From: Enoplosus armatus | Taxonomy: Eukaryota > Chordata > Actinopteri > Centrarchiformes > Enoplosidae | DNA: 64,000 bases | Direction: 5' to 3' | Assembly (NCBI RefSeq): GCF_043641665.1 | Contig: NC_092202.1 | Span: 15,178,036 to 15,242,035, forward strand | Shown: piece after piece, positions 1 through 14,800 of the stretch | How the letters are laid out: each line of letters starts with the position of its first letter | Position numbering within the stretch: the first letter of the stretch is position 1 | The notes under the pieces: generated by a model | The model's database searches: none | Told to the model about the DNA's origin: nothing | What the model saw: the letters and a program-made list of their open reading frames with translations, nothing else | Translations under genes and position numbers: made by a program

Positions 1-1938
1 TATATCGTAGACACTGGGGCTACAGCTGATATACATGCGTTTTGGATTTGTGTCATCACTATATCTTAAAATCTGAAAACTCTAGACACTAAAACGTGAT
101 AAAGGAAGTACAATATACTTACTCGGGCATACTTGTGTGTGGCTACCTTATGGGTCATTAGAGACAGGTATGTATGGAAATCCATTTGTGCCAGAAAAAG
201 CAACAAAAAATAAATAAGTGAAATGTTAGAGGTGACAAAATAAATACAAAAATAATAAAATACTCAAACATCAAAATTACGAGTTCTACATTTTGACTTA
301 AAGTATCACGGTTTCAACTCAATAACTCCCAAGTTTTGACTCACTATGTCATAGTGTATCATTTTAATCAATACAAATGTCTAACTTTCTCTGCAATTAT
401 GTCAGGACTGTTGAAACCAGTTTCAAAAATGTACTGTTGAAACCAGTTTCAACAGTGGGAATCACCAACTCCGGTCTGCAAGCTAAAGCTTTTCTTGCAC
501 AATAGAGAATATAACTCTTTACTGGGAAGACTAATATTTACCACCATTATGTTATGTTTAGCATTTATTTCAAAACATTTGCTATAATGGTGCGAAACAG
601 TAAGAAAACGCAGGAAATGAGCGAAAACTCCACAACCGTCATTTAGTCGGTGACCTAAACAGACCTGGAAGCAGAGTGAATATTGCGCTTGCGTTCATCC
701 GGTGGACACAAACACAACTCCAAACTGAATGATCTGCTGCCCCCCAAGTGGCCAAAAAAAAAAAGAATAAGTGCAGCTTTAATGAAAGGACAACAGAAGT
801 CCTGGTCCTGGTTTCCTACAGCCGTATTTTCTTTTGCACCAAGTCCCGCCCTACTGTGCCCGTTACTGCAACGCATCCTTGTGATTGGATGCTAGCTCCG
901 CCGGTGTTTCTAGCCACCCCAGTGACACCACTGACTTTGACGACAATGTAATAATGATAAAAATATAAATATGTTTTAAATCCTTGTACAGTGTTTGACA
1001 AAATAGATAAATTAATGCGTTTCAGTTAAAGCATCCGATCACAAGGACGCGTCGGAGTAACTAGCCAATCACAGCACAGTTGGGTGAGACTTTGGGGATG
1101 GGGAGTGCCGGAGCTAATTAATGGAGCCAAATTAGCGGTTTAGCTCTGTAAAAAATGAGGCTGCGGATTAAGGTGGTTGACGGCTGTGGAGCGCATGATC
1201 CACCACCGCCCAAATCCATTACGGAGTCCCACGGGAGTCATTAGGAGTGTTTTCTGGCCACAGTGAGTCAAGAGAGCTGATTAGAGGATATGTAAATGCA
1301 CTATCTGCCTGTTGTTAAGACATGTGAATAATCGCCACGCAGCCGCTATCTGCCCGTCGTTCTGTAATCTGTTTTCCTCGTGATCCTGTGTGTGTGTGTG
1401 TGTGTGTGTGTGTACATTTGCCAGTTTGAATCTCCATACAAATCAGGATGATGTGGCTGGTGACAAACAAAATAGAAAAGACTATTTTCTGCCTCGAGAA
1501 ATGTTGTTGAGACGCCTGCAGTATCCAAAAGAACTCTCGCCAGGGGCGGACCTGCGCGGGGTTCAATGATTCTGATATTTGGAGATGTATATTGTGTCTT
1601 TATCTTTGTCAGTCCCTGTAGAGTGTACTGTGATTAGCAATAAAGACAATTATGCTAGGCTAGGCTTAATCTAGGCTTTACTTATTAATCGAAATGACAG
1701 CAAAGAGATCAGGCAAAAAGTCTCAAAGACTTCCTTAAATGCTGTAACTACAGCTCTTAAGAAATCCTCCTACTGTATGTTCTATGTAGCTACAGCTAAC
1801 ATCTGTACAGTCGGTACGTTGTGGCCAATTAATGTCATGCGCTGGGTCAGCTGACACAAGTCAAACATTCACACGGAGCTCTGTAGACTTTGCCCTTTTA
1901 AAAATAAATAAATGTTTCTTTGTGTTGTCACTGCCCAG
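1..1938. other. ADAM intron (upstream part), no exon seen
   Basis: No ADAM disintegrin or cysteine-rich motif was found. It holds two copies of CTGTTGAAACCAGTTTCAA (407-425 and 433-451), an inverted pair of about 25 bp at 869-893 and 1031-1055, a TG microsatellite (1387-1413) and homeodomain-type TAATTA sites near 1110-1130. Confidence 0.5.
407..451. repeat. Tandem pair of a near-palindrome
   Basis: CTGTTGAAACCAGTTTCAA occurs at 407-425 and again at 433-451, separated by AAATGTA. The core TTGAAAC-CA-GTTTCAA is almost a perfect palindrome. Confidence 0.7.
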
Positions 1939-2143
1939 GGATGCCAAGTGTGGCAAGATCCAGTGCCACAGCGCTGCCAAGAAGCCCAAAGGCACCAACG
2001 CCGTGTCCATCGACACCACCATCAAGACGGACGGCATCGAGGTGAAGTGCCGCGGTACCTACGTCTACAGCACCCAGGACGGCCAGGGCGACCTGCCCGA
2101 CCCCGGCCTCGTCATGACCGGCACCAAGTGCGGAGAGGGCAAG
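1939..2143 (+). CDS. adam33: ADAM exon: cysteine-rich domain
   Basis: Acceptor ctgcccag; first base completes an Arg codon, then [18 protein letters not shown] and [12 protein letters not shown], the hallmark ADAM12/19/33 cysteine-rich segment. Donor AAG/gttggt is weak after +3 but phase 0 fits the next exon. High third-position GC, unlike the flanking intron. Confidence 0.93.
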
Positions 2144-5100
2144 GTTGGTGTACACCGGGCTGGGCTGTAGGGACCGCGATAACGGTCGGTCAGAGAAGCG
2201 ATTAGGGTTTTTCCTGCATCACAGCACTGAACGAGCATAAGGCTTCGGGGGTTTTTGATCAATACCAGCACTTCACTCAACGATTACTGTGTCTGGGCCA
2301 CCTGCCGAGAAGCACAAACACCCCGCCTGGCATTTTTAACTGGCCTGCAATTGAAGAGGGCGCGTGGAGAAGGCACCTGGCAGCACAACACATCTCAGCC
2401 ACGGAGGATTTAAAGCCGTGTTCTCAAGCCAAACACAAAATAAAACAAATGCCAGAGCATTGTTTCTGCTCCACTCTGTGCACATTGATGTAGTACCTCT
2501 TCACCAGACATTTCTTTGGGATCTCTTGCACAGGTTTGTTGGCTTACGGCCTACCGTGGTCCTGGTGTGTTACCAGGCGTCCGTAGTGTTTCCGCCTACC
2601 CGACTAACCACCACAGATCTAAACTCGATATTTAAATTGAAGTCACGTCAATGTTTCAGCTCGCTGTTTTGTTTTGACAAAATCCCCACAGATTTTTTTT
2701 TTTTTTATTATTATTTTTCATTTCCAGCAGCAGCAGGCAGATGTTTTCTTTGATAACCTCTGTACTGTACGCCACCTGCTCGGCAGCAAAAAGCAGACAG
2801 ACACCGTTAGACACTAGCTGGTGAACACAGTGGAGCAATTTAGCAGCTAAAGAGCCGGATATTTTTACTCCGGAGTTGGTGACAAGAGAGCTACAGGAGA
2901 TTGAATATTGGACACAAACACATCTCTAAATGAGCACTAATGTCGGTCTGTTTCTGCTGGCTGTGTAAATAGGCAACTGTTTGCTAACACATTAGCCACA
3001 ACTAGGGCCAATGTTCTGTTTACAGTTCGTTCTGCTGGGAAAAGAAAATGCAGCTTTTAAGTTCGTTAGTGAGTTATTTGCAGTTTGAAAGCGTCAAAAG
3101 CTGAACCCACGCGAATTAAACATGATTGGAAAGGATTTGAATTTGACAGGAACTGTGGCATCCCGGGTTTTGGCAACATTTGCAGATTAACTCCAACATG
3201 AAGTTATGTGGGCCTTTGTAGATCTTTCCTGCACAGGCTCTTTTAAGACTTAATCTCGGATGAACCTTTGCAGAGAGAAAGTCAAGATAGTAGTCAGCAG
3301 TTCACACTCACTAATGTTCTCCTCCTGAATAAATGATCAGGGTTTTATATCCAGCCATCACTCCAGAACTCCAAACCTGAATGTCACAGGGACCCAGGAG
3401 GTCTGGTCTTGGTGTCAGGTGTTTGTTTAAGGCTCCTTTTTTTTTTTTTTAAATACTGATTTGGGTTGCAAGTCAGATGTAATGTAAATTTCCAAGTAAA
3501 CCCACCTACAGATGCACACACAAATCCTACAAAATAAGGGCTGAATTATGCATGTGAAATACATGTATATGAAAATTCACACACACACACACAAAGTAAT
3601 ATATGCGGCCTCCTCCAGTCCGCCAGTAAATTCTATTTCTCTGCTGTCGATATTGCTTTCCCTCTGCAGCACATTCCAGCCACTTGAATTCCATTTCAGC
3701 CATTGTGCGGGCCGCACTGTAAGGACCGAATAGTGCTGCATGAGTAATATATTATAAATAGGCAGCAGAGAATATTGTCTGCCATCCAGCATGATGAATT
3801 TTGAGTCATCATATTGAATTTTTTTTTTCTTTCAGCAATAAATGCACACGTAGCACAAAGCTGCTGCTGCTGCTAATCACACAGTCCCCCCCCCCCCCAC
3901 ACACACACACACACTAAATTGATTCCCCCTGCTAACAATGGTGAAGCAACAACAGGCAGAGCAGGAGATAGAGTACTAATGCAGATGCTAACGGTAGCGC
4001 TAATACTGATTCACACTCCAATCCAGAAGGCGGAACCTCCAGTAGAACGCCCTTTTTTGCACAGTTGATGCAATTGGCCAGTTACGTGCTAGCTAACCCC
4101 TGATTGGCTGTTTGATTCAGACCTGGTCCAGTTTTTTAAAAGACTAAGGGGGCGGGTGCTCACAGACACATTTTTGTGAAAAGGAGCCCTTCAATTAGAT
4201 GTTGGTAGTGACGTGCGATGGTCAAAATTCATTATTTCAACCAAAATTATTCAATAATATTGCCGACTGTGGCTTTAAGTACAGAGCTGGAGTCAGGATG
4301 TGGCTAGCCTAGCTTAACTGGAACAGCTAGCCTGGCTCTGCGTCCAAAGTACAAAACCTTTAAAGCTCACTAGATACTAGCTATGCACCTAGCGTTAGAC
4401 GTCCACTAATTACTTCTGTGTTCAGCGGTTTTAATGTTCCTTGGAAACGACTGTTGTATTGTATATCATAACTCCACTCGGACTTGTTAATCTGGTGACT
4501 TCAGATTTGACTTGTCAGCTTGACTTTTACTTTACAATGATAAGAAGAAGAAGCACTTTACACACTGCAAACAATAAAAAACAAAGACACAGGAAAAATC
4601 TAAAATGTTATAAAAGTGCGCAGCCAATGAACTCTTGATTTTCCTTACAATGGATGCGCTTAGAATCAATCCCCCAGCAGCCCATTATGTTGTGTGCGCA
4701 GGAGGGAAAGGCGTCCACTTCTCGCTCCTTTTCACACCCTATTTATTTGAGTTTTATTTGGATGGTTTGGTTGCATGCATTGCTGGCCGTTCGGGTGGAG
4801 TTAGAAGGCGTTTCTACCATGGATGGTGTTTTGGTTTTTTTTCCCAGCAGGCTCTATAATCTGTGTTTTTAACTCCTCCATCCCACCTCCTCTTCACACA
4901 GCTGAAATGCAAAAACAAGCAGCTTCAGCCCCTTTCCACCTTTGTTACAGTCTCTGGCCCCAGATCAGTGTCACTGACTCATCCTTCACACCCCTGAAAT
5001 CTGTTTCTATCTATTCCCTCTGTGTATGTCCCGACATGTGTTCTCACACAGTGAAGATAGATGTTACAGGAGTTACAAACTCGTACAAAACCTTCTTGTA

Positions 5101-5270
5101 AATGGTTATTCAGGTGAGTATTAAAGCAGTGGAGACCTAATGTGTTCGGTAAAAGAACAGCGGTCTATAAAACAGGTGGTTTAAAACAGGATACTGATGC
5201 CGCTCTCCTAATCTTTTCAGGCAGCCAGGTTGTTCTAAAGCCCAAGGGTACTGGCAGAAGGCCGATCAAA

Positions 5271-5313
<43 letters not shown>

Positions 5314-8300
5314 AGTGTGCACTGTAATCTTTAACACAGTGTGCGATCATTCTGCTTGTGTTGCCACAGGTGTGCCGAGACCGCCGATGCCAAAATGCCT
5401 CTTTTACCGAGCTGGAGACTTGCATCGCACGCTGCCACGGCAACGGGGTAGGCGCACGCACACACTCACGAGCACAAAGAGTCATGCAACAGACTCAACT
5501 CACTTAGCTGCCGGGCACGGCTCCCTAATCTTATTGTCACACTGTGTCCTTGGGCAAAGGTAGCGCTTTGCAGCGCTGTCACCAGGTCTGCTGTAAAAAG
5601 GCAGGAAAATAGATGGCTGGAATACAACAGCAGCTGAAGTGATGAACTATTTATTGGAGCAGTACAAGCAAGCCTGAGGCAGATAAGCGGGGGAATCATA
5701 CATAGTTTATGAGTCAGTAACCGAGCTCTGGAGCGGGGCTTTAACTTAAACTTGTTACATTAAGAGGAGATGGGGATGAAGATCGGGGTTGTTTGTCAGG
5801 GAATTCTGACATTGACCCCGGAGGCGAAACGCTTCATAGAGGTTTCTGCTCATGTGGCATCTTTGCCATGTGAATTTCCCTAGCGATACTTAACCAGTGG
5901 TTGGAGGGGAACTGCAGGGAACTGTTGGTGGAATGCTCCTGAATATGTGAAAATAGTTGCATAAAGCCTTTTGTGTCACCAGAGGGAGGTTAGTTTCGAG
6001 CAACACCTTATAAATTCCCCATTGGATCACCGCCAGTCACAGGGGGGGTTGAACCACTAAGGATTTTAGTTTTTTTGGAAAATATATATATATATATATT
6101 TATTTTTGTATATTTTACCCCAATTTGTGCCAGTTTGGAGGGCCCTGTTCCCTCTCTGCACTGCAGTCCCTGCCACAGCTAACACTTCCGCTGTTGTCCT
6201 GGGTGTAGATGGACATAGAGAGGGAGGGCATGAAGTGTGGTTGAAGTTTGCTGTCCCTCCGACTCCCACGACCCGCTGTGAAAGGGCCACCGCCATCCAG
6301 GAGGAGTCGCTAGCGCAGTGACTAAGACATGATCCCTCACTGAATTCCATACCCATCGAGGAATAGAGATTCTGTCGGGGTGCATAGGAACTTCAAAACA
6401 GTGGCAGCTTATTTTAGGTGCTAACTCAGATAGCATTGTTTGTATTTACTTACACTTTTGCTTCAAGACGATCTTCAACCTTAAAGGTCCCATGTTGTAG
6501 AAAGTGAGACCTCCATGTCTTGTTGGATTATAAAGCAGGTCTGGGTGCTGTGTAAATACTGGGAAAGCATCAAAAACGCTCCACATTATTATTATTATTA
6601 TTATTATTATTATACAAATTATTCACCACATTTAGGATCCAACACCCACTTTTCAGCATCTAGTTGTGAGTTGAGTGCGTTTTGTCTTATTTACATATAA
6701 AAATAAACCTTTTCTCACGGGGTAAAAACACAAAACATTCGTAATAGGCCAAATCTAAATAGCCCATTTTAATCTTGTCGGGTTAATTATCGGTTAACGA
6801 GGGTTGGCTATCGGCTATTAGCATCCCTGCTATCAACACATTATTTTTATTATGTCTTTTTGCTGGGAACCGCACGTGCCGGTCAGTTAGTGACCATGCC
6901 ACCTAGCTTGCTAACGAACAGTTATCAGTCTGGGAGAGCTATTGACTGACTGGCGTGTTAGCGGTTAGCTCAGCAGTAGTTCACCAGTAGTCACTGGTAC
7001 CCACCAGTACCCACGTTCTAGTGCAGTGGCTCCCAACCTGGGGGTCCCGACCCCCATTATGGGGCCGCCAAAGATCCATGGTCCAAAGAGGTCTTGAAGC
7101 CCTCTTGATTTTAAGGGTGTAAGAATTTTTATATATAAAAAATGTAATATGAAGCCAGGCTGCTGGGACTATTAAAACGTATGTATGACAGTGAAATTAA
7201 AAGACGGACATACAATTGTGTTCCTAAAAATACAATTGTCGGACACATTGCAGTATCCACAGGAAGTAGTCTGTTGATAATTGTATACAAATTGCTAGTT
7301 TTACACAAACTTCCTGCAGGTATTAAGTTCATTATTTAGGTTAATCGCACAGTTAATAATTCTGTGCTGTTATTGTTTTTTTATGCCGTGTATATAACGA
7401 AATATACATAAAGATATTTCAAAAGAAGTAGGCTACTTTTTCCCCTTTTTTTGTGTTGGTATGTAGGTGGGGGGGCGGTGGGGGTCACCAGTGTATATAC
7501 AATGGTAAAGTAACTGGGAAGCACTGCTCTAGTGGATGAAAACTGAAGTCCAGTTTCATGCATATAGTATAGAGTCGAACCCTACTTGGCGTGGCCTAGT
7601 TTGCGCCTTGAACTGCTCTGTTGCTTGTTTTGACCCTGAGCGTTTGAAGCGAGCCCAGCCTCGACTGGAGTTTCGCACGTCTTCTCTTTAAAGACTCCAG
7701 CCTCTGTGCACCCCCATCGACCGTATGAGGAGCGGGGCTCACCGCTCGCCTGGCGTCTTTATTTGATTAGGATTTGAAATATTATGAGCTAGAAGGGTGG
7801 GAGAAAAAAAAAAAACACACACCAGACATATCCTCTCCTCCTTTAATCCCCGTCTCCCTTTCTCTCCTCGCTTTGTTGTTTTTGTGCCGTCCGTCCCTTC
7901 CCCCCCCCCCCACCGCTCACTCCTCTCGGTGTAACAGTGGATGGATAATGGAAGTGGCTTTGAGTCAGGATTATTCTAAATGGACAGTTTTTGCCTTCCT
8001 TCCAGCTTAGGATCTCCTGCGTTAGGATGTGTTTTTTTTTTTTTTTTTTTTTTAATTTACCATTATCTTTTGATTCATGTTGATCCTCGGGCTTTTGGAG
8101 TGCGCTGCATGTTCATGCAAATAAACAGGAATAATGAGCAGGGGAAGCACCACTCGCATCAGAGAGCACTGCTGTCAAGTCAAGTCTATTTTACTTATAT
8201 ACACCAATATCACGAATCACAAATTTCCCTCGGGGGGCTTTACAATCTACACCCTTTGTCCTTAGACCCCCTAACTTCCCACCAAAAGAAAACTTTAATG

Positions 8301-11300
8301 GGGAAAAAAAAAAAAAAAAACTGGTTTGCATCTTTTGAAAGAGAGAAGCTTACGACATATTTGAAGTCCTGGAGACTTAGAAGGCCGGATGATATGTAAT
8401 ATATCAATGATGGGGTGTTCAAATCCAGGTCGTGGCATTTCATTTCATCGAGCTTTTCCCCGTCTTATCTTTCTACTTTGTAGAAATGCCTTTTAAAAAA
8501 CATTATAAAAAAAAAAACAAAACAGCATAAGACATTTTCTCAAAGAAACCACAACAGGCCTCCTGAAGCAGAAGAGCGATAAGAATCGGCAAACAACTGC
8601 GCGCCCTTCATGTCAAGTGCTAATGGGGTAAATAGGCATGTTAATCACTGATAGGATAATTACATCTCGACGTAATTGGAGCGTGGCGGTATTTTCTCCT
8701 TCATTTTAGGGGCGGTGAATTACACAAGATGTCTGGAAATGTTAATCAGGTTTTTGCTAACGTCCAGATGAAAGTTTCTTTTTCGCAAGTTTGAGACAAG
8801 TTCGTTTAAAAAATTAAAAAATTAAAAAAACTATTGTAGTGCCAAGTGAAGTGAAGGGAATCACGTTTGACTCTTTAAGTCTGAAAGGTGGCAGATTACT
8901 GGTCACTATTCAAAAGTCTGTTTTGGTGAAATGGCTAGCAGTCATTTTTATTCTTAGGGGACTGCATGAAAACAACCAGCATCCCCTTGACTATTAGAGA
9001 AATTGTAAAACCCCTCCCTCAAAAACGTAATCTTGGTATTGCCTTAGATTTTCTGGACGTTCAAGTGAGAACTGTGTTTTGGCAGAATTCTAATTTCTCA
9101 ACATGCGGAAGTGCAATTTAAGGCACTAACATTAGCATGCTCGGTTATCTAGCTTATACCTACAGCATTACTTCATCGTTACATAACTACATTATTTTGT
9201 TGGGTTAAAACAAACTAAATAATATAATTTTCCTCATAATACTGTACCATAAAACAGGGCTAACATGTCTTCTTGATGATCCCCATCAACTGTTGAGGAT
9301 TCTGACTTCTCGTCTGGGGGCGTTTAGCATTAGCCTCACTGTCGCATGATATAATGTAGGCAGCCATCAAGTGCATATTTAAGGCTACATTTAAAGAGTT
9401 CTCATTTTAAAGGTCCCGATACACAGGGCCCTGGAGCAGATGACCTGCTGGGGGGGGGGGGGGGGGGGGGCGTGGCTGAGGACGGCGACTGTATAGTTGT
9501 GACATCACAACCTTACAGGAAGTCCAGACGGCTCGTTTAAAGGCGCAGTGTCTGAATACGGGCTGTGTTTCATTTCTCCGCGGACTGAGCGTTTTTGATC
9601 CTTTCACAGTATTTATACAGCACCCAGAACTGCTTTATAATCGGACAAGACATGGACGTCTCACTCTCTACAATATGGGACCTTTAAAAAGAGGCAGCCG
9701 AAAGCAGCGTTATCAAGTTAAGTTAGCTCGAGTTGCCATTACAGCCAGAAAGAAATGACGACCAGCTAGAAATGGGGAAGTTGCTTTTGTCTACATTCCC
9801 CCTGGTTGAAATCACGGTTTCAAAAATGACTATGAATTTCGAGTCCTGCATATGTGCTGGTCCAGATTGTTCCCTTTTATGTATCCTTCATTAAGACCAG
9901 GGCCCAATCAAACTTCAAGGGGCTTAAACAGACAGAAAAATAAAATCGTACATACAAGGGTACAACATTATACACAGATAATGCAAACACTTGACGCAAA
10001 CATGAGATGCCATTGCTTATTATGTCAGTGTTCTGCAGTCTGTCTCATTCAGAAGGTAAATATCTGACGGTAGAGGAAGGAAAATCCCATTACAACACAC
10101 ACAGTGCCAGTAAACAAGAAGCGGGTGCTTCTAATTTGGCTGTTACACCTCTAGGCACACACGTACAAGAGCGAACAGAAAATCTCATTAACGCGTGTGT
10201 GTGTGTGTGTGTGTGTGTGTGCATGTGTGTGGGTGCCTAGGTGTGTAACAGTAATGGGAACTGCCACTGTAATCGCGGCTGGGCACCACCCTTCTGTGAG
10301 AAGCCGGGACTTGGCGGCAGCGTGGACAGTGGACCTATCCAGTATGACAGTGAGTTCAAACACACACACACTCACATAGTGTGTCCTGCTATTGTGCCAA
10401 GCTGCCCCTCCATCTGCACACTAATGAGATCAATTAGAAAATGGGTAAATGCGAATCATATTGCAGGTTTTCCCTCTAGACTTCATCTGTTGGGGGGGGG
10501 GGGGGGGGGGGGGGGGTGCGGGCCACTGGAGCCGGCAGCTTTTAGAAAGGGCTGATCATTTCTTATGTTATATTCCTTTTCAAGTTGGACATCAATGTTC
10601 TTATTTATTGTTGGCCGATGAGACGACATACAGAGGGTTTGTCCGTTCAGCACATTCAGTTTCATCATTATTCATTCCATATTCTTGGATTTTCATTTTA
10701 TATTCCAAAATATCAGTCGAAACTTGTCCGTATATATGATAATGATGCATCCAACAGTTAGTTAAAAGTTCAAACGCAGCAGTGTCCATTCAGCCATAAA
10801 TCATTTAGGGTTGTCCATCTATTGAGTCAAATGTCCCATACCGTGCTCATCTCAGCTCTGTATTTTTATTCTGGGGCTCCACTAGAGCAGCTTTGCATGA
10901 TTCACAGTTCAAACAAGTCCTTATGTATCTCCTCCTGGCCCTTTCTGCAGCCCCTCACTCCCCCCCCCCCCCCCCCTCTTCTGAAACAAGCCGTTTTAGA
11001 CTCAGTCCTTGGTCGACATGAAGGACGCGCAGTTGTTTGCCGATTCTTATCGCTCTTCTGCTTCAGGAGGCCTGTTGTGTTTTTTTTTTTGAGAAAATGT
11101 CTTATGCTGTTTTTTTGAAGAGGTTATGTTTTTAAAAAGACATTTCTACATTGTAGAGAAAGATAAGACGGGGAAAAGCTCGATGAAATGAAATGCCACG
11201 ACCTGGATTTAAACACACCGTCATCCGGCCTTCTAAGTCTCCAGGACTTCTAATATGTCTTAAAGGTCCCATATGATGCTCATTTCAGCTCTATTTTCAG

Positions 11301-11783
11301 CTTTCAGCCTCCTCTGTCTGAAACAAGCCGTTTTAGACAAACTGAACCACCTCCACAAACTTGAAGAGTAGTTCCTGAGCAGAGCGCTCCAGTAACTCAG
11401 ACAGACTGAGCGGGTGGAGGAGCGTCCCTGTACTTGGTGGGTGGAGCAGATGACCTGCTGGGGAGGCGTGGCTGACTGTATAGTTGTGACATCACAATCT
11501 TACGGACGTCCTGACGGCTCGTTTAAAGGCGCAGCGTCGGAATACGGGGCTGTGTTTCATTTCTCCGTGAACTGAGCGTTTTGATACTTCCACAGTATTT
11601 ATACAGCACCCAGAGCTGCTTTAGAATCAAACAAGACATGGAGATCTCACTCTCTACAATGTGGGACCGTTATCGTTCCCTCATCCACACTGACACACCT
11701 GCACAGACAGTAAATGAGAAACCTGACGACATGATAAACCATGTACAGAGATGTGAATACGACGGTTACAGAAAGGATATGAC

Positions 11784-11824
<41 letters not shown>

Positions 11825-14800
11825 TCCACAGGTCAGGTGGGGCTGGTGGTGGGGCTGCTGTTTGCCTTCCTGGTGGTCCTGCCTGCAGTGCTGCTGCTCT
11901 TCTATTGCTACAGGATTAAGACTTCCTATTACCACAAGTGGCTTTCCCAGAGGGAGAAGAACAAGAGCAACAAGTACTGTGTCCTGTCTGTCTGTTAAAA
12001 ACATAACACATACACTGTGCAGGACACCATTACATTGTTGAAGGCTATTATTGATCATCTCATTGTGTACTTTTTGACATCCTCATCCACTGTCTGCATG
12101 AGAAGGGAGGGAAACAAAAAAAAATGAAAGGAGGAAATGAATCATACGTGGAAGGGGAAAAAGAATATTTCAAAAAAAAGGACGAGGAAAGGAAGGAAGC
12201 GGCAAGTAGGGAAAATGTGGCAACAGAATGGATAAAAAACAAAGGTTATCGAGGGAGGAAGAAATAAATAAGAAAGGGAAAGAAGGGCGGCAAGGAGGGG
12301 AGGAAGAGTCGAATTGCAGGAAAGAAAGCAGGAAGGGAGGAAGTGCGCATTGAGGAAGTGTCCGCTAGCGCTCCAAGCAGATCGATTGCGTACACCGAAT
12401 CTTTCCACCTCTACATCAGCATAAATCGCAGCATTTTGTTGTGCGGCTCACCTCCGTCAGAACTAAACAAAATCCATGTCCTCGTAAAGCCCAGAGCTTC
12501 CTTTATGGCGCACCGCCATATACTTCACCCGGAGAGACTGCCTCGTCATAACACCGGCTGAGTTAGTGCCCCTGAAAATACTCGAGTCGGCCGCTGTGAT
12601 TTACAGGAGCAGAAATGCCTCTGGAGAGGATCCAGCATTACAGCAGCCTTTTAAAGACCCTGACCTTCCAAATGAAGACCGAGAGAAACGCTAAATACTG
12701 GCGATATTGGGCCTCAGCAGGATTTAACGGTAACTGCTGCTAATGGGAGAGACAGAGGGGAGACAAGTGAATGAATGGCTAACGATATGGAAAATTGAGA
12801 CACTACGATGATTAAAAAGACCCTTAACAGCACCAGCTGCAATGCTCTTCTTTTTTTCTTTTTTTTTTTGGTTTTGCTCCATGGCCAATAGTCTTAAGTT
12901 CATTTGCAGTTCAACAGCGGGACGGCGGGTGGCTCGAGCTGATAAAAGGCCTTTCTAAGCACATATTCATCCAGTATGCTTGGAAATCCTCCTAATCAGC
13001 TAAGAGCCTGCAATATGTACATACACTGACTTACCAGTTTATTAAGTACACCTCTACGGTCTAATTCAATCCAATGCAACAGCCTAACCAGTGGAGCTTT
13101 CCTACACTTGCAGTGGAGCTTCTAAGATTTACGTTCAGTTGATTTTTGCAGACTGTAGTTTGCATGGTGGAAGGAATATATTCATGCCAACTTAAAGGTC
13201 CCTTATTTTGCTCATTTCGTCTCTGTATTTTTATTCTGGGACTCCACTAGAGTAGCTTTTGCATGATTCACAGTTCCAAAAAAAGTCCTTATTTATCTTC
13301 TACTGGCCCTTTTAGGCAGCCCCTCAGTTCAGCCTCTGTCTGCTGGGGAGGGCGTGGCTGTACAGTTGTGACATCACGACCATACTGAAGTCCTGACGGC
13401 TCGTTTAAAGGCGCAGTTTCTCAATAAGTGTTTTGATGCACTCACAGTATTTATACAGCGCCTGGAGCTGCTTTACAATCAAACGAGACATGGAGAGCTC
13501 ACTTTCTTCAACATGAGCACTTCAGCCTCTTTCAGCTCATTGTTTTGGTTTTACGGCCTGCAGCTTTACTGTCTGGTTCACGCACGCCGACCTTGTCCCT
13601 ACAAAGCTCTGACGAACCCACTGCTCAGCACCAATAGAATATGTCAGTGTTGTGTTTCCCTCCCCTCCTCATTTCCTCTCACATCGCGCTGGATGAGAAA
13701 CTTGGTGTTTACTTCTGTTCTGTCTCTTTTCCCACCTGGGGCCCTGAAATCGATGCCTGGCGTCAGTCTTTACTTTTTTGCTTGTCCTCGTTTCTCCGCT
13801 CAGGGCGGAGGCATCGGTGGAGAAAAGGAAGAACGGCCATCTGAATCCTGCCTTTCACCTGAAGGTGGTCGGCCCAATCAACAAAGCTAGCGGCCACAAG
13901 GGGGTGAGTAGGGTGTGTGTGGTAAAGAAAGGGGAAAAAGGCAAGGGAGGGAGGGAATGGGAGGGTCGGTGACTGTTCTTCTTGCTGTGTTTTAGTGAAT
14001 AATGGGGCCGTCCATGAGGTTGACCTTCATATTAAATGGCCTCATTTTACAGCAGCTTGTTATATTGTGTGACCACTGACAGTATAGTTTGCCTCCTCCC
14101 ACAGCACAACACTCCTCTCCTCACTAGTTCAGTGTGCCTTCAGCATTATTTCATCATGTCGCTATGTCCTCGTTTTTTATTGCATTTATTTATTTGAACG
14201 GGTTAGAATCTCAGGGTTATGGTACATTTGTCATTGGCAAGGAAAGAGACACAAAAGGAGAAAGAACAGAGAAGGATGGAAGGTGGAATCAATGAACATT
14301 ATTCATACAGCATCTTTCATACACAAGATGCAGCTCAGTGGTAATTACATTAAGGGTAATGGTTAGGATTGATGATGATTGAGATACCAGTATTAAGTTA
14401 AGGTGCTTGATTTGTTTTTTTTGTTGTTGTTTTTTTATCACATCAAATGTACATGACTCCCATCGTTTTTGAAATGCCAGACAATAATAGCGCTTTGGGG
14501 AGTGGTATGTAAAAGTGTTGTCACAAATACGAGGATATGAAGTCCCTAAAAGCTCTATGATACTTTATCTCATTTCATGTCATTTCTTTGAAGACATTTT
14601 ACCAGGAAGTAATAAGCTATTACGAAGAACTGGGAGAAAGTGGCAGGTAAATCTTCTTAAAGCCCCTGAAAACTTGGCTTCAAATTTCTTTTAAGATGTC
14701 ACATCTTTAGGTATTATTTATTAAAGTTTAAGGCTCAAAAGAACTGAGCTAATCTTCTTATCTTCTTCTCATTGGGACTGTGATCAGGTTTCATTGACAG

